NCBI RefSeq assembly: GCF_963082655.1 | Contig: NC_081554.1 | Span: 124,347,453-124,411,452, forward strand | From: Stomoxys calcitrans | Lineage: Eukaryota; Arthropoda; Insecta; Diptera; Muscidae | DNA length: 64,000 nt | Direction: 5' to 3' | Shown here: piece by piece, positions 21,552 to 32,557 of the stretch | How positions within the stretch are numbered: the stretch's first letter is position 1 | Layout: every line of letters starts with the position of its first letter | Made by a program: the position numbers and the translations under genes | The notes under the pieces: model-generated | Told to the model about the DNA's origin: nothing | The model's input: only the letters and a program-made list of their open reading frames with translations | The model's database searches: none

Positions 21552-22894
21552 AAACAAGTAAAAGCGTGCTAAGTTCGGCCGGGCCGAATCTTATATATCC
21601 TCCACCGTGGATCGAATTTGACGAGTTCTTTTCCCGGCATCTCTTCTTAGGCAAAAAAGGATATAAGAAAAGATTTGCTCTACTATTAGAGCGATATCAA
21701 GATATGGTCCGCTTTGGACCACAATTATATTATATGTTGGAGACATGTGTAAAATATCAGCCAATTCGAATAAGAATTGCGCCCTTTGGGGGCCTCAAGA
21801 AGTAAAATAGAGAGATCGATTTAAATGGGAGCTGTAACGGGCTATAGACCGATTCAGACCATAATAAACACGTATGTTGATGGTTATGAGAGAATCCGTC
21901 GTACAAAATTTAAGGATAATTATTGCGACCTCTACAGGCCAAAGAAGTCAAGATCCCAGATCGGTTTATATGGCAGCTATATCAGGCTATGAACCGATTT
22001 AAACCTTATTTGACACAGTTATTGAAAGTAAGAATAAAATACATCATGCCAAATTTCTGCCAAATTGGATAGGAATTGCGCCCTCTAGAAGCTCAAGAAG
22101 TCAAGTCCCCAGATCTGTTTATTTGACAGCTATATCAGGTTATGAGCCGATTTGAACCATACTTGGCACAATTTGTTGGATATCATAACAAAATACTTCG
22201 TGCAAAAATTCATTCAAATCGGATAAGAATTGCGCCCACTAGAGGCTCAAGAAATCAAGACCCATGATCGGTTTATATGACAGCTATATCAGGTTATAAA
22301 CCGATTTGAATCATACTTCGTACAGTTGTTGGATATCATAACAAAACACGTCGTGCAAAATTTCATTCCAATCGGATAAGAATTGCGCACTCTAGAGGTT
22401 TAAGAAGTCAATACCCAAGATCGGTTTATATGGCAGCTATATCAAAACATGGACAGATTTGAACCATACTTGGCACATTTGTTGGATATTATAACAAAAC
22501 ACGTCGTGCAAAACCGATTTAAACCTTATTGACACAGTTATTGAAAGTAAGAATAAATTCGTCATGCAAAATTTCAGCCAAATCGGATAAGAATTGCGCC
22601 GTCTAATGGCTCAAGAAATCAAGACTCAAAATCGGTTTATATGGCAGCTATATCAAAACATGGATCGATATATCCCATTTACAAAACCAACCGACCTACA
22701 CTAATAAGAAGTATTTGGGCAAAATTTCAAGCGGCTAGCTTTACTCCTTCGGAAGGACATGGCTAGATCGACATAAAATGTCGCGACGATCAGGAATATA
22801 TATACTTTATGGGGTCTCAGACGAATATTTCGAGTAGTTATAAACAGAATGACGAAATTAGTATACCCCCATCCTATGGTGGAGGGTATAAAAA
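21552..22894 (-). mobile_element. Helentron-like element, full-length copy (about 1.34 kb)
   Basis: This is the clearest complete copy. The 3' terminus (left) is AAACAAGTAAAAGCGTGC followed by the perfect hairpin TTCGGCCGGGCCGAA at 21574-21588 and then TATATCCTCCACCGTGGATC. Next come about six units of roughly 150 bp with ATCGGTTTATATGGCAGC. The 5' terminus (right) is ATATATACTTTATGGGGTC, then CCCCCATCCTATGG and TGGAGGGTATAAAAA. The end-proximal CCTCCACC/GGTGGAGG pair forms subterminal inverted repeats. A 3' hairpin, subterminal inverted repeats, (TA)n and GTCY tracts, and no coding capacity are the known features of the mini-me/DINE-1 Helentron-related families of Diptera. The family assignment is inference. 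Confidence 0.75.
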
Positions 22895-22989
22895 TAACTA
22901 AATTTATTTTGTATAAATTTGTACCAGAGCCCAGGGTGGTGGGTTCCCAAGATTAGGCCCGGCCGAAAAAAACACGCTTTTACTTGTTT
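22895..22989 (+). repeat. Helentron-like 3'-end fragment (second subtype)
   Basis: It reads TAACTAAATTTATTTTGTAT, GGTGGTGGGTTCCCAAGATT, AGGCCCGGCCGAA and CTTTTACTTGTTT. The same subtype ends the copies near 1513 and 18366. Confidence 0.7.
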
Positions 22990-23131
22990 ATGCTCGCTTT
23001 TGTGGCACATTTTTTTTATCGATAAACATTTTTTCCCGACAGTTAGGAAGGAATTCTGAATGATGTGTGAACTCAATGTCGAATGTTTTTGTCTTTTTTG
23101 TGCTAGCTTTTTTGCATTTCTTTGTTGGATA

Positions 23132-23345
23132 CTACCATACCTCAGTGGATAGCATGTTCGCCAATGATGCTAAGTGACTGAGTTCGAATCCGGAAAAGAA
23201 CATCAGACAAACTTTTCAGTCGCGGTTATCCCCACCAGTGTTACCACTCAAGAAAATTATCTCCAAACAAAATTTAGGAAATGCTACCAAACCCGACCAA
23301 AACCTAAAAACCAAAATTGCGATATATTTTTTGTAGCCATCGCCG
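23132..23345 (+). mobile_element. tRNA-derived SINE, copy 1
   Basis: The A-box-like stretch CCTCAGTGGATAGCATG is followed 40 bp later by the B-box-like GAGTTCGAATCC. A tRNA-unrelated tail with CAGTCGCGGTTATCCCC follows. The other two copies are at 45297-45478 and 59789-59990. Internal RNA polymerase III promoters of this type mark tRNA-derived SINEs. This copy is the most divergent of the three. Confidence 0.6.
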
Positions 23346-23355
23346 AGAAGTTGGT

Positions 23356-24336
23356 CATTTTTATATCCTCCATCATAGGATGGGGTTATATTAATTTCGT
23401 CATAATGTTTGTAACACCTCGAAATATGCGTCTAAGGCCCCATAAAGTATATATATTCTTGATCGTCGTGACATATTAAGTCGTACTAGCCATGTCCGTC
23501 CGTCTGTCCATTGGTCCGTCCGTCTATCTGTCGAAAGCACGCTAACTTTTGAAGGAGTAAAGCTGGCCGCTTCAAATTTTGTACAAATACTTCTTATTAG
23601 TGTAGATCGTTTGGGATTGTAAATGGGTCAAATCGGTCCCTGTTTTGATATAGCTGCCATGTAAACCGATCTTGAGCCTCTAGATGGCGCAATTCTCGTC
23701 CGATTTGACTGAAATTTTGCACGTAGTGTTTTGATATTACTTCCAAAAACTATGCTTAGTATGGTTCAAATCGGTTCATAAGCTGATATAGCAGCCATAT
23801 CAACCGATCTTGGATCTTGACTTCTTGAGCTTTTAAAAGGCGCAATTCTTATCCGATGTGGCTGTAACGTGGTGTTTTGGTATCACTTTAAACATTTGTG
23901 CGAAGTTTGGTCCAAATCGGTCCATGTTTTGATATAGCTGCCATTTAAACCGATCTGGGATCTTGACTTCTTGAGCCTCTAGAGAGCGCAAATCTCATCC
24001 GATTTAGCACAAATTTTATACAACGGCTGCAATATGATGTGAGTCGATCTATACCTTTATACATCTCCCGATTTTGCTTCTTGAGCCCCCACAAGGCGCA
24101 ATTCTTATCCAAATGGACTGAAATATTACACAATGACTCCTACTATGTTCAGCAATCAATTTATTTGTGATCCGAATCGGACTATAACTTGATATAGCTC
24201 CAATAGCATAACAGTCCTTATTCATTATTCTTTGTTTGCCCAAAAAGAGATACTGCGCATAAATTCGACAAATACGATCCATGGTGCAGGGTATATAAGA
24301 TTCGGTCAGGCCGAACTTAGCACGCTCTTACTTGTT
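23356..24336 (+). mobile_element. Helentron-like element, near full-length
   Basis: The 5' end is TTTTATATCCTCCATCATAGG, followed by GTTTGTAACACCTCGAAATA, TATATATTCTTGATCG and a long GTCY tract (GTCCGTCCGTCTGTCC at 23488). There are four units. The 3' end is a degraded hairpin, TTCGGTCAGGCCGAA (24301-24315), then CTTAGCACGCTCTTACTTG. Confidence 0.75.
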
Positions 24337-24479
24337 ATTTTCTTTTTGCAACACCTCAAATTATAAATTTCCAACATCACAATGCAATCTAGTATATAGA
24401 TCGTAGTTATATTCATAGACAATCTAGAAATTGCCCTCTGTCTGTTTGCTGGAATCACTCTTCAGCCTTAAGTTCAAAA

Positions 24480-24878
24480 ATGGCCTATATATTGATATAA
24501 CTTCTGTCAAAACCAGCAAAAATTAAAGCTTCAAGGAATTGAACAAAGATGATCCAGAGATCGGTTTATAAGGGAGCTATGTCAGGTTATAGACTGATTT
24601 GGACCGTACTTGGCACAGTTGGTGGAAGTCATAACAGAACATTACATGCAAATTGAACAAAAACTGGTGCTTGAAAGGGCTCAAGAAGTCAAATAGGGAG
24701 ATCGGTTTATAAGGGAGCTATATCAACTTATAGAGCGATTTGGACCGCACTAGGCACAGTTGTTGGAATTCTTTATAGAACACTCCACGAATTTCAACTA
24801 AATCGGACAAAAATTTAGGCTTCCAGGGTCTCAAAAAGTCAAATCGGGAGATCGGTTTATATAAGAGCTTTATTGGCC
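24480..24878 (-). mobile_element. Helentron-like fragment
   Basis: Three minus-orientation units have GAGATCGGTTTATAAGGGAG and ACCGTACTTGGCACAGTTG. Both ends are missing, and the fragment abuts LINE A sequence at about 24880. Confidence 0.65.
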
Positions 24879-24879
24879 C

Positions 24880-25384
24880 ACCTTCGTCCTCCTTGTGAAC
24901 AGGCATATTTCAGTCTTCTCTGGGTTAACATTGAGACCTCTGGGTCTAGCCCAGTCCTATGCCATATGCAAGACCTTTTCGGCCCTTCTACATAGCTCGT
25001 TCGGATCCTTACCTCTTAGAAGTATTATAACATCGTCTGAGTAGCAGACGGGTTCAAATCCCTCCTCAGTCAGCATCCGTAATAGGTCATTTATGGTGGT
25101 CACCCATAGGAGTGGCAATAAAATGCCCCCCTGTGGCGTGCCCTGTGCCATTGGACACACAATTTATCCACCTGTTCCTTAGCATATGGTTTATCCAGTC
25201 TCTAAGGACCGGGTCCACCAGGTACTGGTCTAAGGATTGGATCAGTGTGTCGGTCTGCATATTGTTAAAAGGCCCCTCGATGTCAAAGCATACCACCAGT
25301 GTGTACGTTTTGTCTTCGAAGGATTCTTCTTTTTTATGCACAACCTCGTGCAGGGCAGCCTCGACCGACCTTCCCTTCCCTTAG
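24880..25384 (-). mobile_element. LINE A reverse-transcriptase core fragment
   Basis: On the minus strand the frames read in order: VCFDIEGPFNNMQTDTLIQS (first catalytic Asp), WINHMLRNRWINCVSNG, MAQGTPQGGILLPLLWVTTI, FEPVCYSDDVIILLRG (active-site box as YSDD in place of YADD), then NPEKTEICLF. The order is that of a non-LTR reverse transcriptase, with one frame change between the two longest frames near 25160. The fragment ends at 24880 just after the TEICLF segment. LINE A copies at 8575 and 28985 have break points at the same place. Confidence 0.8.
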
Positions 25385-25389
25385 TGCTA

Positions 25390-25528
25390 TGGCAATATGA
25401 GGTTTAAAAAAGTGGTATTTGAGAGTAGAGCATGATGCTTATATAATTTTCGAAAATTAATATTCAAGGATAATTGTTTTTCATATAAAGTAAAAGAAGG
25501 TGCAGCGAAGCGGGCCCGGTTCAGCTAG
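25390..25528 (+). mobile_element. Helitron-like 3' end with CTAG terminus
   Basis: A truncated element shows ATGGCAATATGAGGTTTAA and TTTGAGAGTAGAGCATGATG, then the 3' end AAGAAGGTGCAGCGAAGCGG, GCCCGGTTCAGCTAG followed by T. The GC-rich terminal stem, the CTAG end at 25525-25528 and the following T fit Helitron 3' termini. It matches the degraded end at 15432. Confidence 0.7.
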
Positions 25529-25529
25529 T

Positions 25530-25735
25530 AATATATAAAGACAATGAAGGTCTGCATTTAACACCAACTTACAAAGAGTACTACTTAATCCCTAAAGCGA
25601 ATTTTAAATTTTTACTGATATCTGGCTTTTAGGTTAGTTTTGGGTTTAGGTGTATTCAGAGACCTGTAGTGGAATTCTGTAAACTGTTTTAACGAAAATT
25701 GTTTAGTTAAAAAGCGATACCACAAAAATTTACGG
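25530..25735. other. Short unassigned spacer
   Basis: AT-rich DNA between Helitron and Helentron-like repeats. I recognise nothing in it. Confidence 0.3.
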
Positions 25736-25739
25736 ATTT

Positions 25740-26662
25740 GATGCGTTGGATACCCACCACCTCGGGTATATATGTAAACCACCTTTCGTCAAAATCCGTT
25801 GAAAAATGCATAATTTATGCCCCCCTATCTGCTTTATGGAAATATGGTTCGATTTGGACCAAATTCGACACGGATTTTGAGAGGTCTAAAAAGTACAAAT
25901 CATTGTACAATTTTGTAGAACGGCACATGTCGAAAAGCCTAACATAAGTCACTGTGTCAAATTTTCAAATCGAATTATAAATGCGCCTTTTATGGGGCCA
26001 AGACTTTAAATCAAGATATCGATCAGCTATATCCAAATCTGGAGCGATCTGAGCCAATCGAAAAAGGATGTCGAAGGGCCTTACAGAACTCTGAAACAAA
26101 TTTCAACAAAATCGGATAATAAATGTGGCTTTTATGAGCCAAAGACCCCAAATCTGCGGATCGGCCTATATGGCAACTATATCCAAGTCTAGACCCATCG
26201 GGGCCAAATTGAAGAAGGATATCGAAGGGCCTAACTCATTGTCCCAAATTTCAGCAAAATCGGAAAATAAATGTGGCTTTTATGGGCCTAGGACCCTAAA
26301 TCGGGGGATTGGTCTATATGGGAGCTATATCAAGATATAGTCCAATATAGCCATCTTCGAACTTAACTTGCTTATGGACACAAAAAGAATCTGTGCAAAG
26401 TTTAAGCTCAATATCACTATTTTTAAAGACTGTAGCGTGATTTTAACAGGCAGACGGACAGATGGACGGACATGGCTAGATCGTCTGTTGCGTGATTTCA
26501 ACAAACAGACGGACAGATGGACGCACATTGCTAGATCGTCTTAGATTTTTACGCTGATCAAGAATATATATACTTTATAGGGTCGAAAATTGATATTTCG
26601 ATGTGTTGCAAACGGAATGACAAAATGAATATACTCCCATCCTTCGGTGGTGGGTATAACAA
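25740..26662 (-). mobile_element. Helentron-like element with duplicated GTCY tract
   Basis: The left end GGATACCCACCACCTCGGGT is a variant of the subterminal repeat. The units carry TCTGGAGCGATCTGAGCC. The right end reads ACTTTATAGGGTCG, TTGCAAACGGAATGAC and GGTGGTGGGTATAAC. The stretch 26435-26542 is a tandem duplication of 55 bp spanning the GTCY tract and the following CTAGATCGTCT. It is the same sequence subtype as the copy at 6775-7635. Confidence 0.7.
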
Positions 26663-26717
26663 TGCTGACAATGATTTCAAGCGTTGCCACAAAGAAAACG
26701 AACGATTGGAACCAATC

Positions 26718-27613
26718 GTGCAGAATCTTACATATCCTCCACCATGGATCGCATTTGTCGAGTTCTATGCGCCGTATCTCTTTTTTTAGGCAAACAAAGA
26801 ATATTGAATGAGAACTGTTATGCTATTGAAGCTATATCAAGTTATAGTCCGAGTCGGACCATAATTGAATGCTGAACATTGTAGAAGTCATTGTGTAAAT
26901 ATTTCAGTTCATTCGGATAAGAATTGCGCCTTGTAGGGGTTCAAGAAGCAAATTCGGGAGATAGGTTTATATGGGAGCTGTATCAAGCTATTGATTGATT
27001 CAAACCATATTATTGATTAAAGTTCATTCTAAGTTTTATTAAAAAAAAATTATGCATTTACTTTCTTTTAAAAAATCCGCAGTTACTTTTTGGGCAACCA
27101 AGAGAAACGTATGTTAAAGGTCATGAGTGAAGCTGATGTACAAAATTTCTGCCAAATCGGATGAGAATTGAGCCCTCTAGAGGCTCAAGAAGTCAAGATC
27201 CCAGATCGATTTATATGGCAGTTATATCAGGTTATATACCGATTTGCGCCATACTTAGCACAGTTGTTGGAAGTCATAATAAAACACCTCATACAAAATT
27301 TCAGCCAAATCGGATGAGAATTGCGGGCTCTATTGGCTCAAGAAGTCAATATCCAATATCGGTTTATATGGCAGCTATATCAAAACATGGACCGACTGGC
27401 CCATTTACAATCCCAATCGACCTACACTAATTAAAAGTATTTGTGCACAATTTCAAGCGGCTAGCGGACAGAAGTGGCTAGATCGACTTAAAATGACATG
27501 ACGATCAAGAATGTATGTATACACTTTTTGAAGTCTCAGACGCATATTTCGAGGTGTTACAAACAGAATGACGCAATTAGTATACCCCCATCCTATTGTG
27601 GAGGGTATAAAAA
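26718..27613 (-). mobile_element. Helentron-like element interrupted by a MITE fragment
   Basis: The left end CATATCCTCCACCATGGATC lacks the hairpin: CGTGC runs straight into AGAATCTTA. Units follow, with the mariner-type MITE piece at 27014-27102 inserted. The right end is CCCCCATCCTATTGTGG and then GAGGGTATAAAAA. Confidence 0.7.
27014..27102 (+). mobile_element. Truncated mariner-type MITE
   Basis: It matches the right half of the 9717-9951 element, from TTGATTAAAGTTCATTCTAA to AACTTTT-like sequence and the terminal TTTTTGGGCAACCAA. The left half is missing. Confidence 0.75.
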
Positions 27614-27654
27614 CAGTAAGGAAAGGAAAAAGTTGGGCGGTGCCGACTGTATAA

Positions 27655-28120
27655 TACCCTACACCTACCCTTTAGTAAAATGTGGGAGCTATATTCAACT
27701 CGGAACCAATTTTGATTGACCTCGGCGGATGTTTTTAGATGGGTTATCCGTATCAAATTTTGAGCAAATATGTTGAAACTGTAATAACTAAGGTTGACAA
27801 ATGACAACATTATTGCAAATATCTGAGAGCTTTATCTAAATCTGAGCCAATTTGCATGAAATTCACCAGTAATGTCAAGAGATCCTTTCTGCCAAATTTC
27901 GAGAGAATCGGTTAACAAATGTTTATATAATTTCATTATTTCTGCAAATCGGAAGAGCATATATATGAAAGCTATATCCAAATCTGAACCGTTTTTTTTT
28001 CAATTTCAATAGGCTTCGTGTCTAGGTTGAAAAACATACCTGTACCAAATTCTAAGACGATTAGACGAAAACTGCGACCAGTATTTTGTACACAATTTAA
28101 CATGTACAGACGGACAGGCA
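27655..28120 (-). mobile_element. Degenerate Helentron-like copy
   Basis: It contains TACCCTACACCTACCC, then units with GGGAGCTATATTCAACTCGG and CCAATTTGCATGAAATTC, and near the end a GTCY-type tract ACAGACGGACAGGCAG. It is strongly diverged. The small variant with TAGACGAAAACTGCGACC also appears at 51100-51160. Confidence 0.5.
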
Positions 28121-28176
28121 GTAGTATTCAATAGTTTCAAGTGTTGCCACTATAATATTTGTTTGCTATTTTCCTA

Positions 28177-28381
28177 ACTATAAGCAGAGTACTTTTCCGC
28201 CTAGTTTTAGCGGACGTTTATTTTATATGGAATTTAACAGCATTCCGCACGAAAAGCTGAACAGAATACCCTGCTATAAGCAGAATATTACTTTTCCACC
28301 TATTTTTAGCCAACGTTTCAACGAAGTTTTTTTTTATATGGAGTTTGACAGAATTTCGCGTGAAAAGCGAAACAGAATACT
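28177..28381 (+). repeat. Two-unit direct tandem duplication of about 100 bp
   Basis: Unit 1 (28177-28273) and unit 2 (28274-28381) both run CTATAAGCAGA, CTTTTCC.CC, TTTTAGC, TTATATGGA.TTTAACAG or its variant, GAAAAGC and AACAGAATAC. They differ by many substitutions, so the duplication is old. No gene was recognised here or in the AT-rich 28400-28980 that follows. Confidence 0.65.
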
Positions 28382-28984
28382 TTTTTGGAAGACGGACAAT
28401 TATTTGGTATTTACTTTAACGACAAGAAATAAAAATCATTATTTACAGTGGCTTAAGAGTATTTTTTCATAATTTTTTTTAACACTAAAGTTTTATCCGC
28501 ATAAATTGGTATTGATAACACTTTTGCTAAATGATTGTTTACATTTTATTCAGATAAGAAGAATTTCAGGAAATGAGAAGAATTATTTTATGGATTCCTC
28601 TTTGTGCTTTTCGGTTTTTGGGTAGAGTTGCCGAAGAGAAAAAACGCAACGATTTCTGTTAAGTTGAGTATGCATTAAGTTGAGTTTATTTCATGTTGCA
28701 CTAAAACATAAATTTTCTTTCGAAGTTCTAAGAAAAAATTCACCAATGTCTAGTACGTCACCCTGTTACGTAAAGAAAATTTCATTTGAGCTGCGTACCT
28801 GAAAGCTAAATTTTCGGTAACGGTACAGGTTATGAAAATTTTGTTTAAGATATGTCAATGCATTTCTTATTTCGTCATAGGTGCATGCTGTGCATTAACA
28901 AGGAATTAGAGAAGAACATAATCGTTAGTGCAAACGATTTTTTTGTCAACAAATTTAAATAAACGTTGTTTGTTATAAGTTATG

Positions 28985-30418
28985 GAATTACAGTACTATA
29001 GTTAACCTGTTCACGAGGAAGACGAAGGTGGGCCAATTTAACGCACCACGTTTCCTCAATAAGACAAGGTCAAATACTTAGGTGTGGTCTAGACAGGAAA
29101 CTAAATTGAAAGTGTCACATTAAGGAGCGTACTGAGAAGGCTCACAGATAGTGGGTACTGTGAAGACAAGCCGTAGGCTCAAAATGGGGCCTGAATCCGG
29201 GGATAGTCCACTGGCTCTACAGGAGCGTGATTAGACCAATATTTACTTACGTCTCAGTAGTTTGGTGGAATGCTGTAGAGAAAAAGTGCAACATAAGAAC
29301 CACGCAACAGGTTCAGAGAACATGTTTTCTTGGCATAGGCGGAGCGGTGAGGACCACGCCAGGACCAGGGCACAGGAGCCTACTCTATGCGATGGGAGAA
29401 TGTATTGAGGATGGGAGTAGCCCATCGCGCTATAATCGAGGCGCCGATAGGAGGTTTCCGATCGGATGCCTGAGATGAAGTCGAGTGCGAGGCACTGCTT
29501 CCATCAGCACAGTCTTGGATTGACAGAACCCTAGTATTGTCATCTGGAAGATCATGTTACACGGATGAATCAAATCTAAAGTACAGAGTGGGCCTGGGGG
29601 TTTACATTGAGAACTCAGGGACTGAGATCTGTTTTAGACTGCCTGACCATAATACGGTCCAGCACGCGGAGATCCGGGCGATCACGGAATGCGTGAAGTG
29701 GTGTGGTGCTAACGCGATGACGTCGAGTGTGAACATCGTTACGGACAGTAAAATTGCCATAAGAGCAATAACAACTAGGACGATAAGGTCACGAACAGTC
29801 TTGCAGTGTTAGAAGGAGATTAACGCCTTCTCTGAGGATGGCAAAATCCGCATCGTTTGGGTGCCGAGCCATAACGAAGTAAGGGAAAATGAAAGAGCAG
29901 ACGATTTGACGGTGAAGGCCAGAGGACTGCCCTCAATAAACTTGGTTAACCCGAAGCCTTTCGGGTCGACGCAGTCCGAGTTAAGGGAGTGGGCGACGAA
30001 TGCACATGCAACATTGTGGAACAGCGAAACGGTCGGAAGGACGGCGAAAATCCTATAGGGATCCAGATCGTGAAAAGACGAGGCTATTACTGAAAGGAAG
30101 CAAGAAGGAGGTCAGTATAGCTATTGGTATCATAACGGGACACATAGGACTACGAGCTCACTTATGTAAAATCGTAAGTGATAGCATGCGGGGAAGATGA
30201 TAAGACGTTGGAGTAGAGCAGTTTCAGATACCGGTACTTAGTTGGAGACACAATTCCAAACATGAACCAACTTAGAAGAGTGGTATTGATACAATTTTCG
30301 TTTTTAGAGGTTACTTTATAGTTTTTAGAGCGCACAACAAGCCAATTACTGGCTGAGGTGTATGTTCATAGTGGCATGGGGCGGATTAATATCTGCACCC
30401 ATTTTTCAACCTAACCAT
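28985..30418 (+). mobile_element. LINE A: 5'-truncated copy with RNase H domain
   Basis: It begins abruptly at CCTGTTCACGAGGAAGACG, right after the RT core. A broken C-terminal RT region follows (29020-29480). The RNase H domain at 29537-29810 reads SGRSCYTDESNLKYRVGLGV, AEIRAITECVKWC and VNIVTDSKIAIRAI. The four acidic positions of the RNase H set are visible: D in YTDES, E in HAEIR, D in VTDSK, and D in NERADD in the next frame at 29861. A TAG stop at 29809-29811 interrupts the domain. The tail has NPKPFGSTQSELREWATNAH, and the 3' end is GGCATGGGGCGGATTAATAT followed by CAACCTAACCATAG. The copy is inactive. Confidence 0.85.
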
Positions 30419-30419
30419 A

Positions 30420-30717
30420 GTAGAATTTAATAGCGAACTTTTGGATCTACTTCAAAGCCACCCTTCCCAAGCCCAAAACATGATTTTCAAACATCAACCA
30501 CTCAGCGAATTTTTATCAAATCGAAAATCGCATTGAACTAAATTTGGTTATTCCACAAGAAAATAATATTCAAACGCTAATCACGATTTCCGTTAACGAC
30601 TATTATTAATATTTTTGGATTTTTATACATCGTAGCCCAAGTCCCACCAGGGTGGTATCCTAATTTTCTACAAAATGTGTTGTGTCCCACCAATAAAAGC
30701 AATAGTATTTTATTGAA
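30420..30717. other. Spacer with no recognised feature
   Basis: AT-rich sequence between LINE A and a Helentron-like copy. No gene is seen. Confidence 0.3.
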
Positions 30718-31874
30718 AACAAGTAAAAGCGTGCTAAGTTCGGCCGGGCCGAATCTTATATACCCTCCACCATGGATCGCATTTGTCGAGTTCTTTTCCT
30801 CACTTTTTAGGCAAAAAAATGATATAAGAAAAGATTTGCTCTGCTATTAGAGCGATATCAAGATATGGTCCGGCTTGGACCACAATTAAATTATATGTTG
30901 GAGACCTGTGTAAAATGTCAGCCAATTCGAATAAGAATTGCTTGGCTCAAGAAGTAAAATAGAGAGATCGATTTATATGGGAGCTGTATCGGGCTATAGA
31001 CCGATTCAGACCATAATAAACACGTATGTTGATGGTCATGAGGGAATCCGCCGTACAAAATTTCAGCCAAATCGGATAGCAATTGCGCCCTCTAGAAGCA
31101 CAGAAGTCAAGTTCCCAGATCTGTTTATATGACAGCTATATCAGGTCATGAACCGATATGAACCATACTTGGCACAGTTGTTGGATTTCATATCAAAATA
31201 CTACGTGCCAAAATTCATTCAAATTGGATAAGAATCGCGCCCTCTAGAGGCTCAAGAAGTCAAGACCCAAGATCGGTTTATATGACCGCTATATCAGGTT
31301 ATGGACCCATTTAAACCATACTTGGCACAGTTGTTGGATATGATAACAAAACACGTCGCGCACAATTTCATTCCAATCGGATAAGAATTGCGCACTCTAG
31401 AGGCTCAAGAAGTCAAGACCCAAGATCGGTTTATATGGCAGCAATATCAGGTTATAAACCGATTTGAACCATACTTGGCGCAGTTGTTGGATACCATAAC
31501 AAAACACGTCGTACAAAATTTCATCCCAATCGGATAAGAATTGCGCATTCTAGAGGCTCAAGAAGTCAATACCCAAGATCGGTTGATATGGCAGCTATAT
31601 CAAAACATTCACCGATATAGCCCATTTACAATACCAACCGACCTACACTAATTAGAAGTATTTGTGCAAAATTTCAAGCGACTGACTTTACTCCTTCGGA
31701 AGTTAGCGTGCTTTCGACAGACAGACGGACGGACGGACATGGCTAGATCGACATAAAATTTCACGACGATCAAGAATATATATACTTTATGGGGTCTCAG
31801 ACGAATATTTCGAGTAGTTACAATCAGAATGACGAAATTAGTATACCCCCATCCTATGGTGGAGGGAATAAAAA
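30718..31874 (-). mobile_element. Helentron-like element, full-length copy (about 1.16 kb)
   Basis: The left end is AACAAGTAAAAGCGTGCTAA with the perfect hairpin TTCGGCCGGGCCGAA (30739-30753), then TATATACCCTCCACCATGG. Five units follow. The GTCY tract, read on the plus strand, is ACAGACAGACGGACGGACGG (31716 on). The right end is ATCCTATGGTGGAGGGAATA. It is very similar to 21552-22894 but one unit shorter. Confidence 0.75.
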
Positions 31875-31922
31875 GTGAACATAAGTTGCGTTACGATCCA
31901 CAAAATAATAAATCCAATAATA

Positions 31923-32555
31923 AAAGGTGATTTTAAAGTGCTATAGGAAAGTTCTTCAAGAAAAAATCATTATTTGAATCTATAGTACGGTCCATATAAT
32001 TTAATGTTTGTCTGTATAGACATGTACTTCGTTCTAGATGGTCAATTGACCGGTCCCGAAAGTGAAATAAAATGTAAACCAAACCCGCCTCTCTATAAGT
32101 ACATTGTTACGCGCGTTGTGTGGCACCATCTTGTTGAAACCACATGTCATGCAAGTCAAGCTCTTGCATTTGGCAAAAAAAAAGTTGGTTATCATCTCAC
32201 GGATTCGCAATTTCTATTAAGAAATATGGTCCAAAAATGCCACCAGCCCATAAACCACACCAAATTGTGACTTTTCTGGATGCATTGGCAGCTCTTGCAA
32301 TGCTTCTGGCTGAACTTCTCTTCAAAATCGATAATTCTGCTTATTTACTCACCCATCGAGCCAAAAATGAGCTTCGTTGTAAAATGGAAAAAGCGCGCGA
32401 TGAACTTTCACAACAGAGCATTGTTCGTTTGTAAAACGATTCATGGTTAAATTATAGACCAAACTAAAAATGTTTAACAGTGAAACAAAACGCGAAACGT
32501 GCGTGAGCTGTTTAAACCAGTGTTGCCAAAAAGATAATAGCCAAAAAACACTCTT
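31923..32555 (-). mobile_element. Internally deleted mariner-like element, copy 1
   Basis: The element is 633 bp with TA at both flanks (31921-31922, 32556-32557). The terminal repeats begin AAAGGTGATTTTAAAG (left) and, on the minus strand, AAGAGTGTTTTTTGGC (right). On the minus strand the transposase starts MNRFTNEQCSVVKVHRALFP and then jumps to NEAHFWLDG, which holds a catalytic-domain SDEAHFWLDG-type motif in full relatives. Most of the DNA-binding and catalytic region is lost. C-terminal pieces remain near 32000-32220: a block like MQELDLHDMWFQQDGATCH with a frame shift. It cannot make transposase but keeps both ends. Confidence 0.8.
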
Positions 32556-32557
32556 TA

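Noticed and set aside
32004..32434. Two overlapping plus-strand frames (88 and 96 codons)
   Set aside because: They are antisense shadows of the deleted mariner transposase on the minus strand.
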